Shown here: piece after piece, positions 31,221-39,746 of the stretch
How the letters are laid out: every line of letters begins with the position of its first letter
How positions within the stretch are numbered: position 1 is the first letter of the stretch
DNA from: Dongia mobilis
Lineage (GTDB): Bacteria; Pseudomonadota; Alphaproteobacteria; Dongiales; Dongiaceae
Length of the DNA stretch: 64,000 nt
Reading direction: 5' to 3'
NCBI RefSeq assembly: GCF_004363235.1
Contig: NZ_SNYW01000001.1
Location: 1-64,000, forward strand
Translations under genes and position numbers: made by a program
Notes under the pieces: model-generated
Database searches by the model: none
Seen by the model: the letters and a program-made list of their open reading frames with translations, nothing else
Told to the model about the DNA's origin: nothing

Positions 31221-32984
31221 GTGATCCATCCGCTGTTCGGGCGTCTGGGCGACCGCGCGCTGCTGGGCCGGGTGCGCCTCGTCACGGGCCTGGTACTTTT
31301 CAGCTATGTGCTGACCCACAACCTCAATCATGCGCTCGGCATCCATTCGCTGGCGGCACTCGAGGCGGGGCGGCAGGTGTTCCTCGCCTTCTGGCGCTTC
31401 GCACCCCTGGAGGCAGCCCTCTATGCCAGCGCCTTCCTGCATATCGCCGTCGCCCTCATCGCCCTCTATCGGCGCCATTCCCTGCGCATGCCGTTCTGGG
31501 AGGGGGCACAGCTCATCCTCGGTCTCGCCACGCCGCCCATGCTGATGCTGCATGTGCTGGCCACCGCCTATGCCAGCGAGGTCTATGACTTCACCGATTC
31601 CTATACCTTCGTGCTGCTGAGCTTCTGGGTCTTCCTGCCGCATTACGGTCTGCTGCAGGCACTGGCCGTGATCGTCACCTGGATCCATGGCTGCATCGGC
31701 ATGGCCTATTGGCTGCGGCTCAAGAGCTGGTATCCGCGGGCGCGGGCCTATCTCTTCGCCGGCGCCGTGATCCTGCCGGTGCTGGCCCTGATCGGCTTTG
31801 TCGATGGCGCGCGCGAGGCGGCGGCGCGGCTGGCCGACCCCGCCTGGCTGCCCTCCATTGCCGCCGAGCAGAACTGGCCCGGCGGTGACGTGGCGGCGGA
31901 AGTGCATGCCCTGCAGCAGCGCGGCATCGTGCTTTTCGGCCTGCTCCTCGCGGCGGTGCTGGCGGCGCGGGCGATCCGGCAGCAGGTCGACCGGCGGCGG
32001 GCCATCCTCGTCAACTATGACAATGGCAAGGCGGTGCGGATCCAGGCGGGGACCTCGCTGCTCGAGGCCAGCCGCATGTCCGGCATTCCCCATGCGTCGG
32101 TCTGCGGCGGGCGCGGCCGCTGCTCCACCTGCCGCGTGCGCATCATTGCCGGCGCCGAGCATCTGCCGCCGCCGGGCGAGGACGAGAAGCGCGTGCTGGC
32201 CCGCGTCGGTGCCGCCCCCGATACGCGGCTTGCCTGCCAGCTTCGCCCCATTGCGCCGGTGACGATCGCGCCGCTGCTGCCGGCCCAGGCGGATGCGCGC
32301 ATGGCCCGCGCCCGGCCCGATTTCCATGCCGGGCGCGAGATGGAGATCGCCATCCTCTTTGCCGATCTCAGGGATTTCACGCGGCTCTCGGAGCGGCGCC
32401 TGCCCTACGACGTGGTCTTTCTTCTCAACCGCTATTTCAAGGCGATGGGCGAGGCGGTGGCCGAATCCGGCGGCTATCTCGACAAGTTCATCGGCGACGG
32501 CGTCATGGCCCTTTTCGGCATCAAGGAAGGGGTGGGCGCCATGGGGGCCGAGACCGCCTGCCGCCAGGCGCTCGACGCCGCCAGGCGCATGAGCCTGAAA
32601 CTGGCCGAGCTCAACCAGCATCTGGCGGCCGATCTCAAATCACCCTTGCGCATCGGCATCGGCATCCATTTCGGGCCGGCCATCGTCGGCGACATGGGGT
32701 TCGGCGCCAACCAGCACCTGACCGCCATCGGCGACACGGTCAATACCGCGAGCCGGCTCGAGGCCGCCACCAAGGAATTGCAGGTGCAACTGGTGATCTC
32801 GGAACAGGTCTGGCGCGGGGCAGGAATGGCGCTTGCCATGCCGCAGCAGGCGGGACAGCATCAAGGCCCCGAGCTGCATCATCTGCAAATCCGGGGGCGC
32901 GAGGCGGCCCTGCCGGTTCTCGCCATCCGCGATGCCCAGGCGCTTGGCCAGGAACTTGGCGCGGCGCTTGGCCGGGAGCCTTGA
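31221..32984 (+). CDS. class III adenylate cyclase with SdhC-like membrane anchor and 2Fe-2S domain
   Basis: The protein has about 587 residues in three parts. First is a membrane domain with about six helices and histidines placed like heme ligands (VLTHNLNHALG, SAFLHIAVAL, MLMLHVLATAYA, TWIHGCIGMAYW), as in SdhC/D-type diheme anchors. Second is a plant-type ferredoxin domain with CGGRGRCSTC near residue 294 and a fourth Cys in LACQL. Third is a class III cyclase domain (about 371-580) with metal aspartates in LFADLRDFTRL and GDGVMALFG and the signature TAIGDTVNTASRLEA. The layout recalls CyaC of Sinorhizobium, a quinone/redox-responsive cyclase. GTG 31221 is chosen; ATG 31131 would add a non-conserved leader that overlaps the dpaL start. 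Confidence 0.87.
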   Translation: MIHPLFGRLGDRALLGRVRLVTGLVLFSYVLTHNLNHALGIHSLAALEAGRQVFLAFWRFAPLEAALYASAFLHIAVALIALYRRHSLRMPFWEGAQLILGLATPPMLMLHVLATAYASEVYDFTDSYTFVLLSFWVFLPHYGLLQALAVIVTWIHGCIGMAYWLRLKSWYPRARAYLFAGAVILPVLALIGFVDGAREAAARLADPAWLPSIAAEQNWPGGDVAAEVHALQQRGIVLFGLLLAAVLAARAIRQQVDRRRAILVNYDNGKAVRIQAGTSLLEASRMSGIPHASVCGGRGRCSTCRVRIIAGAEHLPPPGEDEKRVLARVGAAPDTRLACQLRPIAPVTIAPLLPAQADARMARARPDFHAGREMEIAILFADLRDFTRLSERRLPYDVVFLLNRYFKAMGEAVAESGGYLDKFIGDGVMALFGIKEGVGAMGAETACRQALDAARRMSLKLAELNQHLAADLKSPLRIGIGIHFGPAIVGDMGFGANQHLTAIGDTVNTASRLEAATKELQVQLVISEQVWRGAGMALAMPQQAGQHQGPELHHLQIRGREAALPVLAIRDAQALGQELGAALGREP

Positions 32985-32998
32985 TTGGAGATCGATCC

Positions 32999-33685
32999 TT
33001 GAACGATATCGGCACCCTGCAAGCCAGTACTGAACAGATCGCCTTGACGCCGCTGGCGCGCGACAACGCGCATGTCCGCCGGAACCCTTGCCCGAATTTC
33101 TGGGCGCTGATGCCGCACCAGATTCATCAGCACACCGATTCCGCCTGTTCGCTTGCCAGTTCCGTCATGGTGCTCAATGCCGCCCGCGGGATGGAGGGCA
33201 TGAACCGGGTGGGCGAACTGTTGAGCGAGAAGCGGCTGATCGAGCGGTTCGTCCATACCGACTGGCCGTCCGGCATCGCCCCGGATGGCGGCGGGCGCAA
33301 GCTCATGCGGCTGGCCGAACATCTCGACGAGGCGCTCGGCCTCTACGGCCTCGCGAGCTGGATGGTGGAGGGATTTCCCGTGGCTGCAGCGGATGCCGCC
33401 GCTGGGGATATGCTGCGCCGGAACCTCGCCGCGCTGGAGGCCTGGCCCGGGCATTTCATCATCGCCAATTTCCACCTTGATCTCTTCTATGGCGATGGCA
33501 GCGACATCGGCCACTTTTCGCCCTTGGGTGCCTATGACTCGGCCAGCGACCGGGTCCTGGTGCTGGATTGCTACAAGGCGGATTACGAGCCGCACTGGGC
33601 CCCGGTCGCGCGCCTGCTCGCCGCCATGGCGAAACCCTGTGACGACGGCAAGCAGCGCGGCTATCTGGTGGTCAGGCGGCGGTGA
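32999..33685 (+). CDS. phytochelatin-synthase family protein
   Basis: This is a papain-like gamma-glutamylcysteine transpeptidase-family enzyme, 228 residues if started at TTG 32999 (GGAG nine bases upstream; TTG 32981 is an alternative). The catalytic triad is complete: C50 in TDSACSLASSVMVLNAARG, H172 in GHFSPLGAYD and D190 in VLVLDCYKADY. Only the catalytic N-terminal domain is present, as in bacterial homologues that mainly hydrolyse glutathione to gamma-Glu-Cys. No signal peptide is seen with this start. It follows the adenylate cyclase by 14 bases, so the two are probably co-transcribed. The reaction (hydrolysis or phytochelatin synthesis) cannot be decided from sequence. Confidence 0.85.
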   Translation: MNDIGTLQASTEQIALTPLARDNAHVRRNPCPNFWALMPHQIHQHTDSACSLASSVMVLNAARGMEGMNRVGELLSEKRLIERFVHTDWPSGIAPDGGGRKLMRLAEHLDEALGLYGLASWMVEGFPVAAADAAAGDMLRRNLAALEAWPGHFIIANFHLDLFYGDGSDIGHFSPLGAYDSASDRVLVLDCYKADYEPHWAPVARLLAAMAKPCDDGKQRGYLVVRRR

Positions 33686-33691
33686 CGCGGC

Positions 33692-34171
33692 TCAATTGAT
33701 CGCGTTCTCCTGCTTGTAATCCGCGATCGATTCCTCGAGCTCCTCGAACTCGTCGCAATCGCCGCAGGCGGCCTTCAGCTTGGCGAGCTGCCCTTCGGCA
33801 CCGGCGAGGTCCTTCTGGTCGAGATAGAGCTCGCCAAGATATTCATTGGCGCCGAGATGGTCCGGCTCCAGCTTCAGGGCCTTCAGGTAATACTCCATGG
33901 CCGGCACCCAATTGCCGAGCTTCCTGTTGGCGTAGCCCAGCTGATTGAGCGCATCGGCGTATTCGCCCTTCTCCTTGATCGAGGCCTGCAGCAGTGGGAT
34001 CGCCTTGGCGTATTGCTCCTTGTCGATCAGCTTGACCGCTTCCTTGTAGGAATCGACCTTGGCGGCGGGTGCCGTGCTGTCGGAACCCATGGCGCGCGCC
34101 TGGCCGGCAAATCCGGCACCGCCGAGGCCGAGGCACAAAACGGTGAGCAACGCAACGAGGGGGGTCTTCAT
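33692..34171 (-). CDS. secreted tetratricopeptide-repeat protein
   Basis: The gene encodes 159 residues. The ATG at 34171 follows GGAGAG. A signal peptide (MKTPLVALLTVLCLGLGGAG) ends near ARA at residue 27. Three TPR units follow at about 45-145 (AIPLLQASIKEKGEYADALN, AMEYYLKALKLEPDHLGAN, YLDQKDLAGAEGQLAKL). Two cysteines in ACGDCDEFEEL near the C-terminus are close enough to form a disulfide or bind metal. It probably acts as a periplasmic scaffold. It is convergent with the phytochelatin-synthase gene. Confidence 0.85.
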   Translation of the reverse strand: MKTPLVALLTVLCLGLGGAGFAGQARAMGSDSTAPAAKVDSYKEAVKLIDKEQYAKAIPLLQASIKEKGEYADALNQLGYANRKLGNWVPAMEYYLKALKLEPDHLGANEYLGELYLDQKDLAGAEGQLAKLKAACGDCDEFEELEESIADYKQENAIN

Positions 34172-34508
34172 CTGGTCTCTCCTGGCAAAACGGGGCTTTC
34201 CACAACATACCGGCATTTGACGCCATGCCGGCCTGCAAACAAATGAACCGGGAAAACATATGAACCGGTGCCGGCCCGGTCGCAGTGAAGCGGATCACAG
34301 GGTCAGCCAAACTATCGTCAAGCCGGCAGCCCCTGTCCAAGCACGATTTCGTTGCAGCGAGGCGGGTGTTACCGGTTTTCTCGCAGGTGCGGAATCGATT
34401 CCGCCTTGCGGGAGTTCATTTGTACACGAATAATATTGCCATTGGTTGCCACCGGATACCGTGCCTGGCTTCTGTTCCGTCGGGGCCGCGGATAAAGAAG
34501 GAAGCCCA
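34172..34508. other. divergent intergenic region with a direct repeat
   Basis: This 337-base region separates the divergent TPR and flavoprotein genes. ATGAACCGG occurs twice, at 34243-34251 and 34260-34268, 17 bases apart, which could be a regulator site. An AT-rich patch (34420-34445) lies 70-90 bases before the flavoprotein start. No gene is seen in it. Confidence 0.35.
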
Positions 34509-37500
34509 ATGTCCGAGCTCAAACTGGCCCACGGCCTGGTTCTGGAAGATCTCTACGCGCCCGCCGGCCTTGCCCGGCTGGATGGAATTTTTCTCGACCA
34601 ATTGGCCGCCGGCGATGCGGCGCTGGCAGCACGGCTGCAGGCCGCGCGAACGGATCCCGCGGCGCTGGATCCCAAGGCCGAATCGCAACTGATCCTCGAT
34701 CTCGCCGGTGCCGTCGAGGATTTCATCGGCGATCTCTTTGGCGTCACCGCCGCGCTCAACGACCTGCGGGCGCGGCATAACGACCTTGCCCCGCTCTATA
34801 CCTGCAAGCGGCTCTTCGTGCAGCGCCGGGCGCTCAAGGCTTATGGCGGCGAGAAGGCCTCAGGTCTCGATGGCGCCGTGCTCCGCGCCGCCCTTGAACC
34901 CCATCTCGGCACCGGTTTCGACGAGCTTGCCTTTGCCCGCGCGGTGGAATCATGGCAACAGGACGAGGCGGCCCATGCCGCGCAGCTCGACCTCGCGGCG
35001 CAATACGCCGCCTGGGCGACGCTGACCGAGGCGGGACGCGCGCAGCACCGCGCCGGGATTCTCTTCAAGGCGCCGCGCAAGCTTGAGGCCGAGCATCTGG
35101 TCCATGCCGAGACCGAGACGCGCCATGGCGTGCCGGCCTACAAATTCCCGCCGGAGAGATTACGGCCCCGCGAGGGCTTTGCGCTGACCGATGCCGGCAC
35201 CGATCTCAGGGGCGCCCTCGACCAGGCCAATTACTGCATCTGGTGCCATAACCAGGGCAAGGATTCCTGTGCCAAGGGCCTGCACGAGAAGGATGGCAGC
35301 TACAAGAAGAGCGTATTCGGCGTGACGCTGGCCGGCTGCCCGCTCGAGGAGAAGATCTCCGAGATGCATGTGGCCAAGGCAAATGCGCAGCCGCTGGCGG
35401 CGCTCGCCATCATCGCTATCGACAATCCGATGGCGGCGGCCACGGGCCACCGCATCTGCAACGATTGCATGAAAGCCTGCATCTACCAGAAGCAGGAACC
35501 GGTCGACATTCCACAGGCGGAAACGCGCACGCTGAAGGATGTGCTGGCGCTGCCCTGGGGCTTCGAGATCTATTCGCTGCTCACTCGCTGGAACCCGCTC
35601 AATTTCCGCCAGCCCGTGGCGAAGCCGGATTCGGGCCGCAAGGTGCTGGTGGTGGGATTGGGTCCCGCCGGTTATACGCTGGCGCATTACCTTCTCAATG
35701 ACGGCCATACGGTGGTCGCCATCGACGGCCTCAAGATCGAGCCGCTCGATGCCGCGATCTCCGGCGTGGCACCGGATGGATCGCGCGTGCCCTTCCATCC
35801 CATCCGCGATCTTGCCGAACTGACCGAGGATCTGGGCTCGCGCGTCATGGCCGGGTTCGGCGGTGTCGCCGAATACGGCATCACCGTGCGCTGGGACAAG
35901 AATTTCCTCAAGGTCATCCGCCTGTTGCTGGAACGGCGCCAGCGCTTTGCCATGCTGGGTGGCGTGCGCTTCGGCGGTACCGTCACCTTGACCCAAGCCT
36001 GGGAAATGGGCTTCGACCATGTGGCGCTGGCCATGGGGGCCGGCAAGCCGACGCTGCTCGACATGCCGGGCGGCCTCGCCAAGGGTGTCCGCATGGCCTC
36101 GGATTTCCTGATGGCGCTGCAATTGACCGGGGCGGCCAAGACCGATTCCATCGCCAATCTGCAATTGCGCCTGCCGGCCGTGGTGATCGGCGGCGGCCTT
36201 ACCGCGATCGACACCGCGACCGAGGCGATGGCCTATTACCCGCTCCAGGTCGAGAAATTCCTCACCCGCTATGAAACGCTGGCGGCGGAAAAGGGCGAGG
36301 TCTCGTTGCGTGCCGCCTGGAATCCGTCGGAACTGGTGATCGTCGACGAATTCCTTGCCCATGCCCGGGCGATCCGCGCCGAACGCGCGCGCGCCGCCAA
36401 GGCTGGCGAGGCACCGCGCATTTCGGCGATGCTGCAGGAATGGGGTGGCGTCACCATCGCCTATCGCCGACGCCTCATCGACTCGCCTTCCTATACCCTC
36501 AACCACGAGGAGGTCGAGAAGGCGCTCGAGGAGAACATCCGCTTTGCCGAGAATCTGACGCCGACCCGCATCGACACGGATGAAGACGGCTTTGCCAGCG
36601 CCATCCACCTCAGCGATGCAGCGGGCGCCGCTCACATCCTGCCGGCGCGCGCCATCCTGGTGGCGGCGGGCACGCGGCCCAATACCGTGCTGGCGCGCGA
36701 GGATGCCGACCATTTCGCCCTCGACGGCCAGTATTTCCGCGCCCTCGACGCGGCGGGTCAGGTGGTGACGCCGGAAAAACTCGCCAAGCCCAATGACGTG
36801 CGTGTCATCACGATGGCGGAAATGGACGGCCGCGCCGTCAGCTTCTTCGGCGATCTCCATCCCAGCTTCGCCGGCAATGTGGTGAAGGCGATGGGCAGTG
36901 CCAAGCAGGGCTGGCCGAAAGTATCGGCGGCTCTGGCGCGCCGCCCTGCTTCCGCTGCCGATCCGGCCGCCTTCCTGGCCGATCTCAACCGGCGCCTGCG
37001 GGCCCGGGTGCGCGCGGTCAACCGCCTCACACCCAACATCGTCGAGGTGGTGGTGGAGGCGCCCCAGGCCGCGGCCAATTTCCAGCCCGGCGAGTTCTAC
37101 CGCCTGCAGAATTTCGAGACGCTGGCGCCGCGTGCCGCCGATACGCGCCTCGCCATGGAAGGCCTGGCGCTGACCGGCGCCTGGACCGATCTCGATCATG
37201 GCCTCGTTGGCCTCATCGTGCTGGAGATGGGCGGCTCGTCCGACCTCTGCGCGCGTCTCGAGATCGGCGAGCCGGTGATCCTGATGGGCCCGACCGGGGC
37301 GCCGACCGAGATCCCGAAGGGCGAGACCGTCCTGCTGGCGGGCGGCGGACTCGGCAATGCGGTTCTCTTCTCGATCGGCCGGGCGCTGCGCGCCGCCGGT
37401 TGCCGCGTGCTCTACTTTGCCGGCTACAAGAAACTCGCCGACCGCTACAAGGTGGCCGAGATCGAGGCGGCGGCCGATATCGTCATCTGGTCCTCGGACG

Positions 37501-37976
37501 AAGCGCCCGGTTTCACGCCGACCAGGCCGCAGGACAAATCGCATACCGGCAATATCGTGGACAGTATCCTGGCCTATGCCGATGGCCGCCTCGGCGACAC
37601 CTCGATCAGGCTCCAGGATGTCGACCGCATCATCGCCATCGGCTCCGACGGCATGATGGCGGCCGTGGCGCGGGCGCGCCACGAGGTGCTGAAGCCCTAT
37701 TTGAAGGAAAAACACTGTGCGCTGGGCTCGATCAACTCGCCCATGCAATGCATGATGAAGGAAATCTGCGCGCAGTGCCTGCAGCCGCACAAGGATCCGG
37801 TGACGGGCAAGGAGAGTGTGGTCTTTTCCTGCTTCAACCAGGACCAGGAACTGGACCGGGTTGATTTCGGCGCGTTGCGCCAGCGCCTCGGCCAGAATGC
37901 GGTGCAGGAAAAACTCACCAAGGCCTGGATTGCCCATGCACTTGGGCAACTGGATCGGGAAAAGGCGGCGGAGTAG
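34509..37976 (+). CDS. large FAD/NAD oxidoreductase: GltD-like domain fused to PyrK-like electron-transfer domain
   Basis: This is a 1155-residue cytosolic flavoprotein. Residues 1-230 form an unrecognised helical domain. Residues 240-330 are Cys-rich (NYCIWCHNQGKDSC, GCPLEE, RICNDCMKACIYQ) and probably bind Fe-S clusters as in the GltD/NfnB N-terminus. A FAD site VVGLGPAGYTLAHYL is near 380 and an NADPH-type site VVIGGGLTAIDTATEA near 557. From about 830 a ferredoxin-reductase/PyrK-like module follows (NFQPGEFYRLQNFE; LLAGGGLGNAVLFSIG), with a terminal cysteine cluster (MKEICAQCLQPH, FSCFNQDQE). ATG 34509 follows AAGGAAG. The arrangement suggests electron transfer or bifurcation between NAD(P)H and another carrier. 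The substrate is unknown. Confidence 0.82.
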   Translation: MSELKLAHGLVLEDLYAPAGLARLDGIFLDQLAAGDAALAARLQAARTDPAALDPKAESQLILDLAGAVEDFIGDLFGVTAALNDLRARHNDLAPLYTCKRLFVQRRALKAYGGEKASGLDGAVLRAALEPHLGTGFDELAFARAVESWQQDEAAHAAQLDLAAQYAAWATLTEAGRAQHRAGILFKAPRKLEAEHLVHAETETRHGVPAYKFPPERLRPREGFALTDAGTDLRGALDQANYCIWCHNQGKDSCAKGLHEKDGSYKKSVFGVTLAGCPLEEKISEMHVAKANAQPLAALAIIAIDNPMAAATGHRICNDCMKACIYQKQEPVDIPQAETRTLKDVLALPWGFEIYSLLTRWNPLNFRQPVAKPDSGRKVLVVGLGPAGYTLAHYLLNDGHTVVAIDGLKIEPLDAAISGVAPDGSRVPFHPIRDLAELTEDLGSRVMAGFGGVAEYGITVRWDKNFLKVIRLLLERRQRFAMLGGVRFGGTVTLTQAWEMGFDHVALAMGAGKPTLLDMPGGLAKGVRMASDFLMALQLTGAAKTDSIANLQLRLPAVVIGGGLTAIDTATEAMAYYPLQVEKFLTRYETLAAEKGEVSLRAAWNPSELVIVDEFLAHARAIRAERARAAKAGEAPRISAMLQEWGGVTIAYRRRLIDSPSYTLNHEEVEKALEENIRFAENLTPTRIDTDEDGFASAIHLSDAAGAAHILPARAILVAAGTRPNTVLAREDADHFALDGQYFRALDAAGQVVTPEKLAKPNDVRVITMAEMDGRAVSFFGDLHPSFAGNVVKAMGSAKQGWPKVSAALARRPASAADPAAFLADLNRRLRARVRAVNRLTPNIVEVVVEAPQAAANFQPGEFYRLQNFETLAPRAADTRLAMEGLALTGAWTDLDHGLVGLIVLEMGGSSDLCARLEIGEPVILMGPTGAPTEIPKGETVLLAGGGLGNAVLFSIGRALRAAGCRVLYFAGYKKLADRYKVAEIEAAADIVIWSSDEAPGFTPTRPQDKSHTGNIVDSILAYADGRLGDTSIRLQDVDRIIAIGSDGMMAAVARARHEVLKPYLKEKHCALGSINSPMQCMMKEICAQCLQPHKDPVTGKESVVFSCFNQDQELDRVDFGALRQRLGQNAVQEKLTKAWIAHALGQLDREKAAE

Positions 37977-38143
37977 GGAAGCGTCCCGCCGCCCCGTCAC
38001 TTCACCTCACAGTACATCCGTGCTCAGGCAAAGGCGGGCGGCAGGTTCGGCGCTTGGCGCCGAAGGACTTGCAGTCTATCTGGTGCCGGCGCCGTCGGAT
38101 TTCAAGCGGGGACCGATCCGGGCAGCAAAGCCGGCGCGGTCCC

Positions 38144-38353
38144 TCAGACCAGCCGAACCTTGGCGAAGGCTTCCGGGTCAATTCCCAGGGTGCGCAGGTG
38201 CTGGGCTTGCGGCTGTTCCCGGTTTTCGACGGCGGCTGCACAGGCGCGGGCGGCTGCGAAAGCGCGCCCCAGATCAAGCAATGCGCGGCCGAAACGGGGC
38301 AGAAGGCTGGCGATTCCGGTTGTGCCGAAAGATTGTGAAGTTATGTCAGTCAT
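38144..38353 (-). CDS. small helical protein, paralogue of the gene at 38532-38741
   Basis: The gene encodes 69 residues. The ATG at 38353 has GGAGG upstream. The body contains an Ala-rich helix (LGRAFAAARACAAAVENR) and ends HLRTLGIDPEAFAKVRLV. The last 35 residues align without gaps to the neighbouring 69-residue protein (shared AR.AAA, QP, LR.LGID..AF). The general form, a short basic/Ala-rich helix plus an LG-I-D turn, recalls DUF1127-type small alphaproteobacterial proteins, but I cannot assign it. The function is unknown. Confidence 0.65.
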   Translation of the reverse strand: MTDITSQSFGTTGIASLLPRFGRALLDLGRAFAAARACAAAVENREQPQAQHLRTLGIDPEAFAKVRLV

Positions 38354-38531
38354 TTAATCCATCCTCCATCCCCTGGTACCGGGAATATGGGGGCAATGCT
38401 GCGGCGCAGCAATAGGTCAGATCGGCACACCTAATCTGCGTTCCCTGCACGGCTTGGCCCGGGAAGTCCCGGTCGGATGAGTTGGCGTTGGCGATCGAAA
38501 CCCGGCTGCCATTTGTGCCGGCGGGGGCGTT

Positions 38532-38741
38532 TCAAAAGCGCCGAATCCGTCGGAAGGCTGCGGCATCAATGCCGAGACGGCGCAGATCGGCACCGCGCGG
38601 CTGGGCCCGGACCCGGATAGCGGCGGCGGCGGCGCGGGCGGCGTCGAGGTCAAGCAGGAAACCGACCGCGAGATCGCGCAGATTGCGCAGGGTGCGGACA
38701 AGGTATTGCGGAAAAGGGGCGTTCTTCCCGGTCTCGGTCAT
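38532..38741 (-). CDS. small basic helical protein, paralogue of the gene at 38144-38353
   Basis: The gene encodes 69 residues. The ATG at 38741 follows GGAAGAG. The sequence has a hydrophobic helix (YLVRTLRNLRDLAVGFLL), an Ala-rich stretch (LDAARAAAAAIRVRAQPRG) and the ending DLRRLGIDAAAFRRIRRF. It is the same length as, and gap-free alignable over the C-terminal half with, the next small protein 178 bases downstream, which indicates tandem duplication. It is strongly basic, so nucleic-acid or membrane-surface binding is possible. The function is unknown. Confidence 0.65.
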   Translation of the reverse strand: MTETGKNAPFPQYLVRTLRNLRDLAVGFLLDLDAARAAAAAIRVRAQPRGADLRRLGIDAAAFRRIRRF

Positions 38742-39076
38742 TCTAGCTCTTCCATCCGGCATGAGATTTTGCTCGGGCAGAGATGATGCCGGATTCCCGG
38801 TTCACCAATGGGACATAGCGGCGCATGGCCCGCTCGATGCCACCTGCCGGCATCGCCGCACCGCTGCATCTACCCGGGACTATCCTGGTGGATTAATGTT
38901 TTCAATCAGTTAACCTGGAGCGTACCGGGGCGATCGCCAGCACCTGCGGGGCCCCCCGGCAAATCCGCTATGCCGCCATGACGCGGTTTCACCGGCCTGT
39001 GAGAAAAGTTCAGTTTGCGACATGAAAGCGGGTCGTTAATCGACTATCTGCGGTCGCCGGCATTGCAGCCGGGCGG
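38742..39076. other. intergenic region upstream of the one-carbon cluster
   Basis: This 335-base region between divergent genes has no supported gene. AT-rich stretches occur at 38890-38915 and 39000-39045, the latter with a weak TTGCGA/TAATCG pair (39015-39042) that could promote the one-carbon cluster. I looked for cobalamin and SAM riboswitch motifs and saw none. Confidence 0.4.
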
Positions 39077-39739
39077 ATGGGGAGGGCCTACCAATGGCCC
39101 GGAATGGAGATTCGGGTGACGGAACACGCACCAGCCGGTTGCCTCATCATCGCCTGCGGCGCGCTCGCCAGAGAGATCCTGGCGGTCCGCGACGCCAATG
39201 GCTGGGACGAGGCGCAAATGGCGGTGACCTGCCTGCCGGCGATCTGGCATAACCGCCCGGAGAAAATCCCGGCGGGCGTGCGGTCGAAGATCCGCGGCGG
39301 CCGGAAGAAGGGCTATCGCTCGATCTTCGTGCTCTATGGCGATTGCGGCACCGGCGGCCAGCTGGACGAGGTGCTGCGGGAAGAGGGGGTCGAACGGATC
39401 GAGGGGCCGCATTGCTACGATTTTTATGCGGGCCGGGCCGAGTTCGACCGGCTGATGGAAGAGGAACTGGGCAGCTTCTTCCTGACCGATTACATCGCCC
39501 GGCATTTCGACCGGATCATCTGGCAGGGCATGGGGCTCGACCGGCATCCGGAATTGCGCGATGCCTATTTCGGCCATTACCGGCGCGTCGTCTATCTGGC
39601 ACAGATCGATGACCCGGTACTGACCGAAAAGGCCGAGGCGGCGGCCCGGAGACTGGGCCTTGCCTTCGAAAGGCGGCTGACGGGTTATGGCGGGCTGGCG
39701 ACCTTCCTCGAGAAGGCCGCCCAACAGAGCAAAGGATGA
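39077..39739 (+). CDS. DUF1638 family protein
   Basis: The gene encodes 220 residues from ATG 39077 (ATG 39104 is an in-frame alternative; neither has a strong ribosome site). Conserved DUF1638 features are IIACGALAREI near the start, YGDCGTGGQLDEVL, and HCYDFYAGRAEFDRLM; the conserved cysteines and His suggest metal or corrinoid-related chemistry. DUF1638 proteins are found with corrinoid methyltransferase systems, and here the gene heads a six-gene methyl-transfer cluster. The biochemical role is not established. Confidence 0.88.
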   Translation: MGRAYQWPGMEIRVTEHAPAGCLIIACGALAREILAVRDANGWDEAQMAVTCLPAIWHNRPEKIPAGVRSKIRGGRKKGYRSIFVLYGDCGTGGQLDEVLREEGVERIEGPHCYDFYAGRAEFDRLMEEELGSFFLTDYIARHFDRIIWQGMGLDRHPELRDAYFGHYRRVVYLAQIDDPVLTEKAEAAARRLGLAFERRLTGYGGLATFLEKAAQQSKG

Positions 39740-39746
39740 ATTGAGG

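Noticed and set aside
30669-32621. 650-residue minus-strand frame opposite the cyclase
   Set aside because: Shadow produced by GC bias; it runs into dpaL in a different frame and has no recognisable sequence.
35160-38000. 946-residue minus-strand open frame opposite the flavoprotein
   Set aside because: The frame is kept open by high third-position GC; its product has no domain pattern, and the plus-strand frame has clear FAD, NADPH and Cys motifs.
38742-39076. Possible cobalamin or SAM riboswitch before the one-carbon cluster
   Set aside because: None of the conserved core motifs of those riboswitches could be found by eye.
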